A stretch of DNA of 23,997 nt from JBEKYD01 sp049509915 (GTDB taxonomy: Bacteria; Acidobacteriota; Terriglobia; Bryobacterales; Bryobacteraceae). Below are positions 7,524-15,722 of the stretch, one piece after another. The position numbers and the translations under genes are program-made. The notes beneath the pieces are model-generated. The model was not told where the DNA came from and searched no databases. It saw only the letters and a list, made by a program, of their open reading frames with translations. Numbering within the stretch: position 1 is the stretch's first letter; every line of letters begins with the position of its first letter. The stretch spans positions 1-23,997 of the forward strand of contig JBEKZL010000093.1 of assembly GCA_049509915.1 (NCBI GenBank). Reading direction: 5' to 3'.

Positions 7524-7552
7524 ATTGTATGGACAGTCTTCGGCGTTGTCAA
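7524..7552 (-). promoter_or_regulatory. sigma70-like promoter of the SMP-30/transporter/kinase operon
   Basis: On the minus strand TTGACA (7552-7547) is separated by exactly 17 bases from TACAAT (7529-7524), a near-consensus pair. A second TTGACA lies further upstream at 7573-7568. The predicted start of transcription is near 7517. This places the operon under its own control, independent of the dehydratase gene that ends at 7610. Confidence 0.65.
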
Positions 7553-7609
7553 GCCAGCGGCGGCTGCTGTCAACGCAAAATCTCTCGTGGAAGGCGCGGC
7601 TCATACGTC

Positions 7610-8824
7610 TTACCAATCGACGACGGAACCGTCGTCGGGATCATACCGGGTGCGATACTCCTGGGGCTCGCCAACCTGCGCCATCAGTTTGTTCTCGTCG
7701 ATGGTTATACCAAGTCCCGGCTCGGTTGGCAGGTCACGATAGCCGTTCTTCACCGGAGGCAAAGGTTTCGCGAGGAGGTTGGCGTGCTCCGCATCGCCGC
7801 GCTCCTGGATGAGGAAGTTCGGGATCGATGCGGCAACCTGGAGGCTGGCCGCCAGCGAGCACGGTCCTTGCGGGTTGTGGGGCGCGATCGGCAAGTAGTA
7901 AGCCTCCGCCATACCGGCAATGAGCCGGAGTTCCGTGATACCGCCGGCGTAACAGACATCCGGCTGGAGGATCATAGCCGCCTTCTTTTCCAGAATCTCC
8001 CGGAAGCCCCACTTCGTGAAGATTCGCTCCCCGGTGGCGAGTGGGATGTGGGTCTTCTTCGCCAACTCCGCCATGACATCTACGTTTAGGGGCTGAACCA
8101 CCTCTTCGTAGAACCAGGGCTGATACGGTTCCAGAGCTTTGATGAGAAGCGAGGCGGTGGGAGGCTCCACCGCCCCATGGAAGTCGATTGCGATATCGAC
8201 GCCGGGACCGTAACGTTCCCGCAGAGCTTTGAAACGCTCTGCCACTTCGTCCACGAACTTCTGCCCCTCGATGTACTTGAAAGGCGCCCGCGTCGCATTG
8301 GGCCCCACTTTCATGGCGTTGACGCCGGTAACGGAACTGACCTGGCCGTAGACGCGAATTCGGTCGCGGGTGGGGCCGCCGAGCAGTTTGTAAACAGGCA
8401 CACCGTAGACTTTGCCCTTGATGTCCCAAAGAGCCTGATCGATGCCGCTGAGAATGGCGGTTTTGATCGGGCCCCCGCGATAAAACGCACCGCGCTCAAT
8501 CGCCTGCCAGTGAAACACCACGCGATTGGGATCCTGGCCTACCAGGTACCGTCCGACTTGGAGCGCGCCGGCGGCGCACGCCTTGGCGTCGTCTTTGAGC
8601 ATCTCGCCCCAGCCAGTAATGCCGGCATCGGTCGAGATCTTGACGAACACCCATGAGTTCTTGAGAACAAACGCTTCGATCTTCGTGACCTTGATCTGGT
8701 CGTTGGGCCCTATCGCGGCCGCGTTGGTGCGCTCGGCGGTAAATAGCGCATCCAACCCGAATAGCGTCCCCGTAGCGAGGGCGCCCCGCAGAAGAGATCG
8801 GCGATCGATTCCTGTTGGTGGCAT
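7610..8824 (-). CDS. Tat-exported enolase-superfamily dehydratase, D-galactonate-dehydratase-like
   Basis: A 404-residue mandelate racemase/muconate lactonizing family enzyme. In characterised relatives (DgoD) the reaction is dehydration of D-galactonate to 2-keto-3-deoxygalactonate. The N-terminal lid domain is about 45-165 and the barrel follows. Metal ligands fit Asp214 (AIDFHGAVE), Glu240 (FYEEVV) and Glu266 (TGERIF). The general acid/base histidines fit His216 and His316 (APHNPQGP). The spacing 214-240-266-316 is the same as I recall for E. coli DgoD (183-209-235-285), so the active site looks intact. The N-terminus carries a twin-arginine signal (DRRSLLRG plus hydrophobic stretch to about residue 36), unlike cytoplasmic DgoD. 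The ATG at 8824 has AAAGG about 9 bases upstream. It lies 53 bases after the TonB receptor stop, so the two are probably cotranscribed. Other sugar acids remain possible. Confidence 0.88.
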   Translation of the reverse strand: MPPTGIDRRSLLRGALATGTLFGLDALFTAERTNAAAIGPNDQIKVTKIEAFVLKNSWVFVKISTDAGITGWGEMLKDDAKACAAGALQVGRYLVGQDPNRVVFHWQAIERGAFYRGGPIKTAILSGIDQALWDIKGKVYGVPVYKLLGGPTRDRIRVYGQVSSVTGVNAMKVGPNATRAPFKYIEGQKFVDEVAERFKALRERYGPGVDIAIDFHGAVEPPTASLLIKALEPYQPWFYEEVVQPLNVDVMAELAKKTHIPLATGERIFTKWGFREILEKKAAMILQPDVCYAGGITELRLIAGMAEAYYLPIAPHNPQGPCSLAASLQVAASIPNFLIQERGDAEHANLLAKPLPPVKNGYRDLPTEPGLGITIDENKLMAQVGEPQEYRTRYDPDDGSVVDW

Positions 8825-8877
8825 GATGGAGTACCTTTCGAGGTCGATTTTAGACGTTGGATAGCGAGCACCTGGAA

Positions 8878-11800
8878 TCAGAAGACGATGCGCGCCTGAA
8901 CCTGAAGGAACCGGTTCTGCGAGCCAGTTTCGGACAGGACCTGGCCGAATGTCGAGTCGCTCGGGTTGGTATCCGGATCGGACATCTGCGAGCGGTTGAA
9001 CACATTGAACAAATCCGCGCGCAGATGGAATGTCGCCCGTTCCCCCAGCTTGATGGCGCGGTGGATATTTGCGTTCGTCTGCAGGAGTTTGTCGCCGCGC
9101 ACGCCGTTGATGTACTGCGGGAAGACGCGCACCGAATAGGAGGCCGGCTGATTGGACGGATTGCGCTCGAACGGCGCCGTATTATTGAACCACTGGGCTA
9201 TGGTGCGCGGCGCATCGTTGAGAGTCGAAGCCAGCGAACTCATGTCGCCATAGTAGTAAATGTTGCCCCAACTGATTACATCGCCCGACTGATATTCCCA
9301 GGTTGCGGCGATCTGCCAACCGCCCAGGACCGCGGCGGCGACGCCGTGGTTCAGGAACCGCTTTCCCGCGCCAAAAGGCAATTCGTACAGGCCATTGATA
9401 GTCAGTCGCTCCGGACGCCCGTTGTTGCTCGGATACCAGGTGGGCACGGGATCGAATTCATTGTTGAAGATCAGCTTGTCCCACGCGCTCAGCCACGACC
9501 AGGAAAAGTTCAGGTTGAGGCCGCGCGACAGACGGCGGTTGAAATCCACTTCCAGGGCCTTGATCCGGTTCCTCCCCAGCGGATCGTCCGCTTCATAGAG
9601 GCCGTTCATCTGCGGATAAGGCCGCAGCAGTTGTTCGGCCTGGATGATTGAACTGGTGTAGAACGACTGCTGGCCCATGTAATTATAGAGGGTTGGACTG
9701 GAACTCTGGAGAGAGGAGAAATTGCCAATGTAGAACGGGTTGGCGACGTTGGCCGTCAGAAGGTTGTTTTGCGTGTTGTTGCGGACCAGCCCGGTTTCCC
9801 AGTATTGGGCCGGCAGGGCGTCGAGCCTGCGGGTAACGCCCAGATCGGAGGCCCATTGACCCCAGTAGGTGGCTTCGACAAGCATGTCTTTGCCAAGTTG
9901 GCGCTGGATCGATGCCCGCCATCGCTGCACCTGCGGGTGTTCGCGACCATAGGGGATGAAAGTGAAACCGCGTCCGACCTGGTACATGGAGCCGAGCGCG
10001 CTGCCATACGGCACGCACGGAGCAGCGCCGCCAGCCATGCTGGGAAACGGATCGCTGAGGATGGAAACACCCTGGTACGGGTTTCCGTAGTTCCAACTCA
10101 CACCGGCATTGTTACTGGCGACATTAGTCTGCGTACAGGAGAAGCCCGACTGGTTCGCCGCTTCGTTGGTGACATTGAGAGTGTCATAGTAGACGCCGTA
10201 GCCGGCGCGTACGACGGTCTTAGGCGTCGCCTGCCAAGCCGCGGCCAACCGCGGCAAAGGCATCACCTCGTTCTGCCACAAATGGCTGCTCACGCCGTTG
10301 CTGCCGACATATTCGTCGCCACCCACAACGCTGAAAGCGCTGGCCGGGAGTTGCGGAATCGGGTTGGCGGCGTATGCCGCCTGGGCTGCCGCCGCGATGG
10401 GCAATGACGCGGTAGGGTTGAATGGGCCAATGGCGCGATTATACGCTTCGGTCGGACCCTCTTCATCTTCGATCCGGAGCCCGAGGGTCAAAGTCAGGTT
10501 GCGCGTGACACGCCAGGTATCCATGGCATAAAAGCCATAGTAAGGATTGCCTTCCGTCACACTGGTGTTATTGTCAACCGACATGCTGGTGGGAATGCCT
10601 AACTGGAAGGCCGCATAGCTCAAACCCAGGGCTCCCGCGGCGATGGCCCCATTGTCCGTTGCCTGGGTATAGGTATTGCTGAAAACGAAATTCCCCATGG
10701 AATTGCCGTTCTCGCCGATGTTGTGCAGAAGTTGCGCCCGGAAATCGATGCCGGCGCGGAAGCTATGCTTGCCGAGGACGTGCGAGACGTTGGCTTTGAT
10801 GCCCTGCGTGCGGTACTTCGGATAGGAGGAAAGCGACCGGCCGAAGGTGCTGCCATTGTATAGGTAGTACGATCCGCCGAGGTTCACGGCCGGAAGCGCG
10901 CAGTCCTGGTGCGTCTGGCAGTACTGAGTCATGTAAGACGGCAACCCGACCGTGCTCGGCGTTTCCTGAATCAGGCCCAGGTTATAACTTCGAATGAAGA
11001 ACTGATTGGCGGAGATTGCTACGTCGACGACAGTTGCGGGCGTAGCCATGAAAGTCCAGTCGACCACGCCACTGACGTTACGCCGGGTGTCGTCGGTGGT
11101 CAGCAGGCCGGTGCAGGTTGGGTCGCCGTAATACTCGCGGTAATGGCTCCAATTCCAGCGAAAATAAAACCGATTCTTTTCGTTGGGGTCGAAGTCGTTC
11201 TTATTGTCGAAGGCATTGTACTTGTTGTCGTCCACCTGGCAGTGAGGCAGGAAGTTGGTCAGAGGCGCCTGTGTCGGGCTGCTGGGATTGTTGTTCGGCA
11301 GCGGGATAGCCGCGTTGTAATACGAGTACAGGGGGTCGGTGATTCTGTTGGTGGGAACGATGTTGCCGGGGAAGGGCGTGCGAATGTAGTGTCCGGCGCT
11401 CGACGGATTCGGGGTGACTGTCAAAGGGTCGTAAATGATGTATTGAGCTCCGAGTGGAAGCAAATCCGAGAAGTTGCCGGTTCGCTCGGGCGAGGTGGGA
11501 ACGGTGTCGTTGATATCGCTGGGACGTGCCGGGATGTCGTCGCGGGCGCCATCGTAGGCAAAGAAAAAGAATAGTTTGTTCTTCCCATTGAAAACCTTCG
11601 GTATATAAACCGGCCCTCCAATCGTACCGGCAAAATTGTTGGAATGGCCGTTGGGGTATTCCGACCCGCTTGCCAGCGCGTCCGCCAGTGACGTGTTGCC
11701 GGCCGCTTTGGCGTTGGCAATATTGGTGATGTAATTCTGCCGGATGAAATAGGGGGCCGCTGCCCATCGCTCACTCCAGTATTCATAAGTGCTTGTGCCG

Positions 11801-12558
11801 TGAAGTTGGTTCGTGCCGGACTTGGTTGACATATTGATATTGAGTCCGGTCGAGTGGCCGAAAGAGGCGTCGAAACTGTTGGTTTCTACTTTGAATTCCT
11901 CGACCATGTCGGTGTGAGGCGTAAAGGCAGTGTCGCGACCCTCGCCGTTTTCCGGTTGCCCGTCCATCGTCCACTCGTTGCCGCCAATATTACCGGCCGC
12001 AAAGTAACTGGTCGAGCTGCCGCCGATCTGGCCCTCGGTCAGGTATTGAGTGGTGCCGGAAGTCTGCACGCCGGCCACCATGCGAGCCTGCACGAGAATG
12101 TCATTGGCGAGCACGGGAAGATCCATCACCTCCCTGGTGGATAGAGTCTTACCGCTGACGGTCGTGCTGGTGTCGAGTATGGGCGACTCGGCGGTAACCG
12201 TAACCGAATCCGCCCGGCTGCCGACTTCCAGCGAGAGATCGATTTTCTCTTGTTCGCCCAGCCCCAGTACCAGGCCGGACCGCACTAGCTTCTTGAATCC
12301 ATTGGCTTCCACCGTCAACTCATAATTGCCGGGTAGCAGTAGCGGCACCTCGTAATAGCCAGTGCCGTTGGTGGTGGCAACCGCGGTGGTTTTGGTGCCT
12401 ACATTGATTACGGTAACTTGGGCGAGCGCTACCGCGGCGCCCGTCCCGTCGGTGATGGTTCCGGCGAACGTGCCGCGGGTCTCCTGCGCGAAGACCGTTG
12501 GAATCATGCAAGCTAACAACAAAGCGATATACGCAATCTTTGTGGATTTCTTCGTCAT
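8878..12558 (-). CDS. Oar-like TonB-dependent outer-membrane receptor with carboxypeptidase-regulatory domain
   Basis: A 1226-residue outer-membrane protein. A Sec signal (IAYIALLLACMIPTVFA-Q) ends near residue 24. A carboxypeptidase-regulatory-like beta-sandwich follows (GTFAGTITDGTGAAVALAQV through about residue 115), then a plug region (VTVTAESPILDTSTTV onward) and a long beta barrel that ends in the outer-membrane signature RFLQVQARIVF with terminal Phe. This architecture is typical of Acidobacteriota Oar/TonB receptors, which are thought to import oligosaccharides or other large nutrients. The frame opens at 12600, but I prefer the ATG at 12558: AAGGGG lies 6 bases upstream, the signal peptide begins there, and a TATAAT box covers the earlier ATG. 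Next gene downstream on the strand is the galactonate-dehydratase-like enzyme, hinting at a plant-polysaccharide or sugar-acid substrate. Ligand is not determinable from sequence. Confidence 0.9.
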   Translation of the reverse strand: MTKKSTKIAYIALLLACMIPTVFAQETRGTFAGTITDGTGAAVALAQVTVINVGTKTTAVATTNGTGYYEVPLLLPGNYELTVEANGFKKLVRSGLVLGLGEQEKIDLSLEVGSRADSVTVTAESPILDTSTTVSGKTLSTREVMDLPVLANDILVQARMVAGVQTSGTTQYLTEGQIGGSSTSYFAAGNIGGNEWTMDGQPENGEGRDTAFTPHTDMVEEFKVETNSFDASFGHSTGLNINMSTKSGTNQLHGTSTYEYWSERWAAAPYFIRQNYITNIANAKAAGNTSLADALASGSEYPNGHSNNFAGTIGGPVYIPKVFNGKNKLFFFFAYDGARDDIPARPSDINDTVPTSPERTGNFSDLLPLGAQYIIYDPLTVTPNPSSAGHYIRTPFPGNIVPTNRITDPLYSYYNAAIPLPNNNPSSPTQAPLTNFLPHCQVDDNKYNAFDNKNDFDPNEKNRFYFRWNWSHYREYYGDPTCTGLLTTDDTRRNVSGVVDWTFMATPATVVDVAISANQFFIRSYNLGLIQETPSTVGLPSYMTQYCQTHQDCALPAVNLGGSYYLYNGSTFGRSLSSYPKYRTQGIKANVSHVLGKHSFRAGIDFRAQLLHNIGENGNSMGNFVFSNTYTQATDNGAIAAGALGLSYAAFQLGIPTSMSVDNNTSVTEGNPYYGFYAMDTWRVTRNLTLTLGLRIEDEEGPTEAYNRAIGPFNPTASLPIAAAAQAAYAANPIPQLPASAFSVVGGDEYVGSNGVSSHLWQNEVMPLPRLAAAWQATPKTVVRAGYGVYYDTLNVTNEAANQSGFSCTQTNVASNNAGVSWNYGNPYQGVSILSDPFPSMAGGAAPCVPYGSALGSMYQVGRGFTFIPYGREHPQVQRWRASIQRQLGKDMLVEATYWGQWASDLGVTRRLDALPAQYWETGLVRNNTQNNLLTANVANPFYIGNFSSLQSSSPTLYNYMGQQSFYTSSIIQAEQLLRPYPQMNGLYEADDPLGRNRIKALEVDFNRRLSRGLNLNFSWSWLSAWDKLIFNNEFDPVPTWYPSNNGRPERLTINGLYELPFGAGKRFLNHGVAAAVLGGWQIAATWEYQSGDVISWGNIYYYGDMSSLASTLNDAPRTIAQWFNNTAPFERNPSNQPASYSVRVFPQYINGVRGDKLLQTNANIHRAIKLGERATFHLRADLFNVFNRSQMSDPDTNPSDSTFGQVLSETGSQNRFLQVQARIVF

Positions 12559-12578
12559 GAACAACCCCTTCGGGGCAT
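12555..12578 (-). CDS. possible 7-codon leader ORF upstream of the TonB receptor
   Basis: ATG at 12578 reads MPRRGCS and stops with TGA overlapping the receptor ATG as ATGA. It has its own AAGGGG ribosome site (12590-12585) with a 6-base spacer, copying the spacing at the receptor start. The two ribosome sites each lie in the 3' arm of a tiny CCCC/GGGG hairpin. This could couple translation of the receptor to the leader. It may also be a by-product of a local duplication. Confidence 0.3.
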   Translation of the reverse strand: MPRRGCS

Positions 12579-12597
12579 TAATAGCCCCTTGGGGCAT
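12559..12597 (-). promoter_or_regulatory. tandem ribosome-site hairpins in the receptor leader
   Basis: On the minus strand the near-duplicate units ATGCCCCAAGGGG (12597-12585) and ATGCCCCGAAGGGG (12578-12565) lie in tandem. Each folds CCCC onto GGGG and so can mask an AAGGGG Shine-Dalgarno sequence. The stems are only 4 bp but pure GC. Masking would make initiation depend on temperature, coupling or a bound factor. Confidence 0.4.
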
Positions 12598-12598
12598 C

Positions 12599-12627
12599 AT
12601 TATATGACAGGCCGACCCGCGAATAAA
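12599..12627 (-). promoter_or_regulatory. candidate promoter of the TonB receptor
   Basis: A perfect TATAAT lies at 12604-12599 on the minus strand. The -35 hexamer 17 bases upstream is TTTATT (12627-12622), which is weak. The predicted start near 12592 gives a leader of about 35 bases that contains both ribosome-site hairpins. It also excludes the ATG at 12600 as the true start. Confidence 0.4.
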
Positions 12628-12805
12628 GGGAAATCAACGTTTTTTTGCCTGACAATTTATTTGCGCTTGTGTAGCAATTTTGAACAGCAGGACGGTGTGA
12701 AGTATTGTAGACTGCGAAAAATGCTTGAGTTTCCGGCGCGATGTCATGGAAAATTTCGAGCGGGAAGAGCTTGGGCGTTGGCGCCGCTCAAACCCTGGCC
12801 TGTTA

Positions 12806-14476
12806 TCACACGGCCCTGCTCTTGCGATACCGGCGGATCAGGCTGTTTGTCGAACTGTCGTGGTTGAGCGCCGGCTCTCCCTGGCTCTCCAGTTCCGGGA
12901 TGATCCGCTGCGCCAGCACTTTGCCCAGTTCCACCCCCCACTGGTCGAACGAGTTGATCTCCCAAATCAGGCCCTGCGTAAAGACTGAGTGCTCGTAAAG
13001 GGCTACGAGTTTACCGAGAGTTTCCGGCGTGAGGCGATCGACGAGAATGGTGTTCGATGGTCGGTTACCCTCGAACACGCGGTGGGGTACGAGCCAATCC
13101 GGCGTTCCTTCGTCTTTGACTTGTTCGGGCGTCTTCCCGAAGGCCAGCGCCTCGGTTTGGGCGAAGACATTCGCGATGAGCATGTCGTGGTGGCGGCCCA
13201 GTTGGTTCAACGGCTGGTGGAAGGCCAGAAAATCGCAGGGGATGAGCCGGGTACCCTGATGGATCAGTTGATAGAAAGAGTGTTGTCCGTTGGTCCCCGG
13301 CTCACCCCAGTAAATTGCACCCGTCGGGTAGGTGACTTGTGCTCCATCCAGAGTGACGTGTTTGCCGTTGCTTTCCATCGTCAACTGCTGCAGGTAGGCC
13401 GGGAATCGCTTCAGATACTGCTCGTAAGGCAGCACCGCGACGGTCTGCGCGCCAAAGAAGCCGCCGTACCAGATGGCCAGCAGCCCCATCAGCACCGGGA
13501 GATTCCGTTCGAGCGGCGCGGTACGGAAATGCTCGTCCATTTGATGGAAGCCGTCCAGCATGGCGCTGAAGCGCTCCGGTCCGATGGCCAGCATGGTCGA
13601 AAGACCGATGGCCGAATCCATCGAGTAGCGTCCACCCACCCAATCCCAGAAGCCGAACATATTGGCGGTGTCGATACCGAACTTCGCAACTTCCGCCGCA
13701 TTCGTCGACACGGCGACGAAGTGCCTGGCAATCGATTGTTCATCGCCGCCCAAGCCCGCCAGCAACCACGCGCGAGCGGAGTGGGCGTTGGTCATGGTTT
13801 CCAGGGTCGTGAATGTTTTCGAGGAAACAATAAACAGGGTTTCCGATGGGTCTAAATCGCGGACTGATTCCGCGAAATCCGTGCCGTCCACGTTGGAGAC
13901 AAAGCGGAATGTTATGGCTCGGTCGCTGTAATATTTCAGGGCTTCATAGGCCATGACGGGCCCCAGATCGGAGCCGCCGATGCCGATGTTGACGACGTTG
14001 CGGATGCGCCTACCCGTATGCCCTGTCCAGTCCCCGCTCCGCACTCGATTCGAGAATGCCGCCATCTGGTCCAGTACCGCGTGTACCTGGGGCACGACGT
14101 CATGTCCGTCCACCACGATGGATGACGTCGACGGTGCGCGCAGGGCGACATGCAGTACCGCCCGATTCTCCGTTACGTTGATCCTGTCGCCGCGAAACAT
14201 GGCATCGATTCGCGATCGCAGACCCGATTCCTCAGCCAGCCCGATCAGGAGTCTGACGGTTTCGTCCGTAATTCGGTTCTTGGAGTAGTCCAGGAAAACA
14301 CCTACCGCCTCGGCCGTCATCCGCTCCCCGCGCCCGGGATCGTCCGCGAAGAGCTCTCTCAGGTGGAGTCCGCCAACCTTTTTATGGTGGGCATGGAGCG
14401 CCTTCCAGGCCTTTCGTTGCGTCAGGCTGGTGGGGCTCGCCGCCGATTTCGGTTTTGCCATATCCGTTCTCGCCAT
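12806..14476 (-). CDS. pgi: glucose-6-phosphate isomerase
   Basis: A 556-residue cytoplasmic enzyme that interconverts glucose 6-phosphate and fructose 6-phosphate. Both PGI signatures are present: DWVGGRYSMDSAIGLS in the middle and GLIWEINSFDQWGVELGK near the C-terminus, which carries the catalytic lysine. The sugar-phosphate loop IGIGGSDLGP, VSSKTFTTLETM and the catalytic region MESNGK / NGQHSFYQLIHQG are also intact. Length is normal. The frame opens with GTG at 14497, but ATG at 14476 has AGCGAGG with a 6-base spacer and is preferred; ATG 14482 is a weaker alternative. It follows tal on the same strand after a gap that contains a long inverted repeat. It links glycolysis with the pentose phosphate pathway. 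Confidence 0.95.
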   Translation of the reverse strand: MARTDMAKPKSAASPTSLTQRKAWKALHAHHKKVGGLHLRELFADDPGRGERMTAEAVGVFLDYSKNRITDETVRLLIGLAEESGLRSRIDAMFRGDRINVTENRAVLHVALRAPSTSSIVVDGHDVVPQVHAVLDQMAAFSNRVRSGDWTGHTGRRIRNVVNIGIGGSDLGPVMAYEALKYYSDRAITFRFVSNVDGTDFAESVRDLDPSETLFIVSSKTFTTLETMTNAHSARAWLLAGLGGDEQSIARHFVAVSTNAAEVAKFGIDTANMFGFWDWVGGRYSMDSAIGLSTMLAIGPERFSAMLDGFHQMDEHFRTAPLERNLPVLMGLLAIWYGGFFGAQTVAVLPYEQYLKRFPAYLQQLTMESNGKHVTLDGAQVTYPTGAIYWGEPGTNGQHSFYQLIHQGTRLIPCDFLAFHQPLNQLGRHHDMLIANVFAQTEALAFGKTPEQVKDEGTPDWLVPHRVFEGNRPSNTILVDRLTPETLGKLVALYEHSVFTQGLIWEINSFDQWGVELGKVLAQRIIPELESQGEPALNHDSSTNSLIRRYRKSRAV

Positions 14477-14529
14477 CGTCATCCTCGCTTGGTACACAGC
14501 TTCATAAGTTCGCTAACGTATTTCCGGGC

Positions 14530-14594
14530 AACCGCTCCCGGCGGTCGCGGCTCGGAAACAAGCGAAACTGAGCCGCGACCGCCAGGGAGCGGTT
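14530..14594. repeat. REP-like long inverted repeat between tal and pgi, copy 2
   Basis: The left arm at 14530-14553 (AACCGCTCCCGGCGGTCGCG...) and right arm at 14570-14594 (GAGCCGCGACCGCC...) are reverse complements apart from one bulged base. They enclose a 16-base loop. The right arm matches the repeat at 130-154 with one mismatch. In the tal-pgi transcript it would form a 24-bp hairpin that could stabilise or partly terminate the upstream message. No run of U follows on the minus strand, so it is not a classical terminator. Confidence 0.75.
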
Positions 14595-14630
14595 TTCTTA
14601 ATACGTGGCCGTAACTCCGAAATCAGGTGC

Positions 14631-15722
14631 TCAGCCGGCCGCGCTGGTTTGGAGCGCCGCACTCTTGCTGGCAATCACTGCCATCAAGTCCTCCCAGGAT
14701 TTCACGAACGATCTGGCCCCGTCCTCCTGAAGTTGCGTGGCCAGCGCGTCGACATCGACACCGGCGGCGGCGAACCGCGCCAACACATCCTCGCAATCGC
14801 CACCATCCGCGGGCAGGATTGCACCCACTTCGCCGTGATCGGCCAGAGCCTTCAGCGTGCCCTCCGGCATGGTGTTCACTGTGAGAGGCGCGGCGAGGGC
14901 TTTAATATAAAGCAGGTCGGACGCCCTAGGGTCCTTGGTCCCGGTGCTGGCCCACAGGAGACGTTGAGGACGAGCGCCTGCGTTGAAAGCCCGCTGCCAG
15001 CGCGGAGAGGCAAGCAACTCTCGATACGCCTTATACGTGCGCCTGGCGATGGCGATACCCAACTGGTTCCGCAGCGGCCCGGGCACCTTTTCGCTTACCG
15101 CCGTATCCCAGCGGCTGATAAATAACGAAGCGACCGAAGCGACGCCAGGCTTAAGCCCGGCATCGATCCGCCGTTCGATACCGCGCAGGAAAGCCTCCGC
15201 GGCCGCCACGTATTGTTCACGGGAGAACAAAAGCGTGACGTTGACCGGGATGCCAGCAAAGATCGCCTCCTGGATGGCCGGCAGGCCTTCCTTTGTGCCG
15301 GGAATCTTGATGAACAGATTCGGCTGCCCGGCGCGCGTGTGGAGGTCCCTCACCGCCGCGAGAGTGCTCGTGGTATCGTACGCCAGCAGCGGCGACACCT
15401 CGAGGGACGCCCAACCATCGACGCCGTCGGTTCGGTCATAGATTGGTCGAAAAAGACTCGCTGCGCCGGTGACGTCCTCCAGCGCCAGTTCGAAGAAAAG
15501 CAGTTCGCCCGATCGGCCTCGGCTCATTTTGTCACGAATGGAGGCGTCGTAGGCGGCACTGTTCTTAATGGCGTGGTCAAAAATGGTTGGGTTTGAGGTC
15601 AGACCAGTCACCGAGAATTCATCGATGTAATGTTTGAGGGTTCCGCTATCGAGCAGGTCGCGCGTAATATTGTCGAGCCAGATGCTCTGGCCCAGATCAT
15701 GCAGGGTTTCCGTCGCGTTCAT
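14631..15722 (-). CDS. tal: transaldolase
   Basis: A 363-residue enzyme of the non-oxidative pentose phosphate pathway that moves a dihydroxyacetone unit between sugar phosphates. The Schiff-base lysine is Lys139 in NLFIKIPGTKEG. TGLTSNPTIFDHAI (39-52), LEVSPLLAYDT (107-117) and the phosphate-binding LLWASTGTKDP fit the long transaldolase subfamily found in actinobacteria, cyanobacteria and acidobacteria. The frame runs upstream to 15815, but the start is placed at ATG 15722, where homologues begin with a helix plus SIWLDNI. GGAGG lies 10 bases before it. It lies directly upstream of pgi on the same strand, the same order as the fused Tal-Pgi proteins known in some bacteria. Confidence 0.94.
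   Translation of the reverse strand: MNATETLHDLGQSIWLDNITRDLLDSGTLKHYIDEFSVTGLTSNPTIFDHAIKNSAAYDASIRDKMSRGRSGELLFFELALEDVTGAASLFRPIYDRTDGVDGWASLEVSPLLAYDTTSTLAAVRDLHTRAGQPNLFIKIPGTKEGLPAIQEAIFAGIPVNVTLLFSREQYVAAAEAFLRGIERRIDAGLKPGVASVASLFISRWDTAVSEKVPGPLRNQLGIAIARRTYKAYRELLASPRWQRAFNAGARPQRLLWASTGTKDPRASDLLYIKALAAPLTVNTMPEGTLKALADHGEVGAILPADGGDCEDVLARFAAAGVDVDALATQLQEDGARSFVKSWEDLMAVIASKSAALQTSAAG

Larger units (their letters stand above)
7345..7609 (-). other. noncoding regulatory region of the five-gene operon
   Basis: This gap of roughly 270 bases between two same-strand genes holds, reading on the minus strand, a promoter (7552-7524), an array of TGTAAT half-sites with a perfect palindrome (7503-7477), a 9-bp leader hairpin (7437-7416) and the ribosome site of the SMP-30-like gene. 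No coding potential was seen. The predicted untranslated leader is about 180 bases. Confidence 0.6.

Noticed and set aside
8857..11574. Several plus-strand frames of 200-260 codons opposite the TonB receptor
   Set aside because: Antisense shadows of the receptor; the composition (many H, R, V, G) is typical of reverse-complemented coding sequence.
12559..12600. Longer TonB receptor start MMPQGAINAPKGLF
   Set aside because: It translates the two ribosome-site repeats and is overlapped by a TATAAT box; the signal peptide begins at 12558.
12989..13855. 288-codon plus-strand frame opposite pgi
   Set aside because: Shadow of pgi; no signal, domain or ribosome site.
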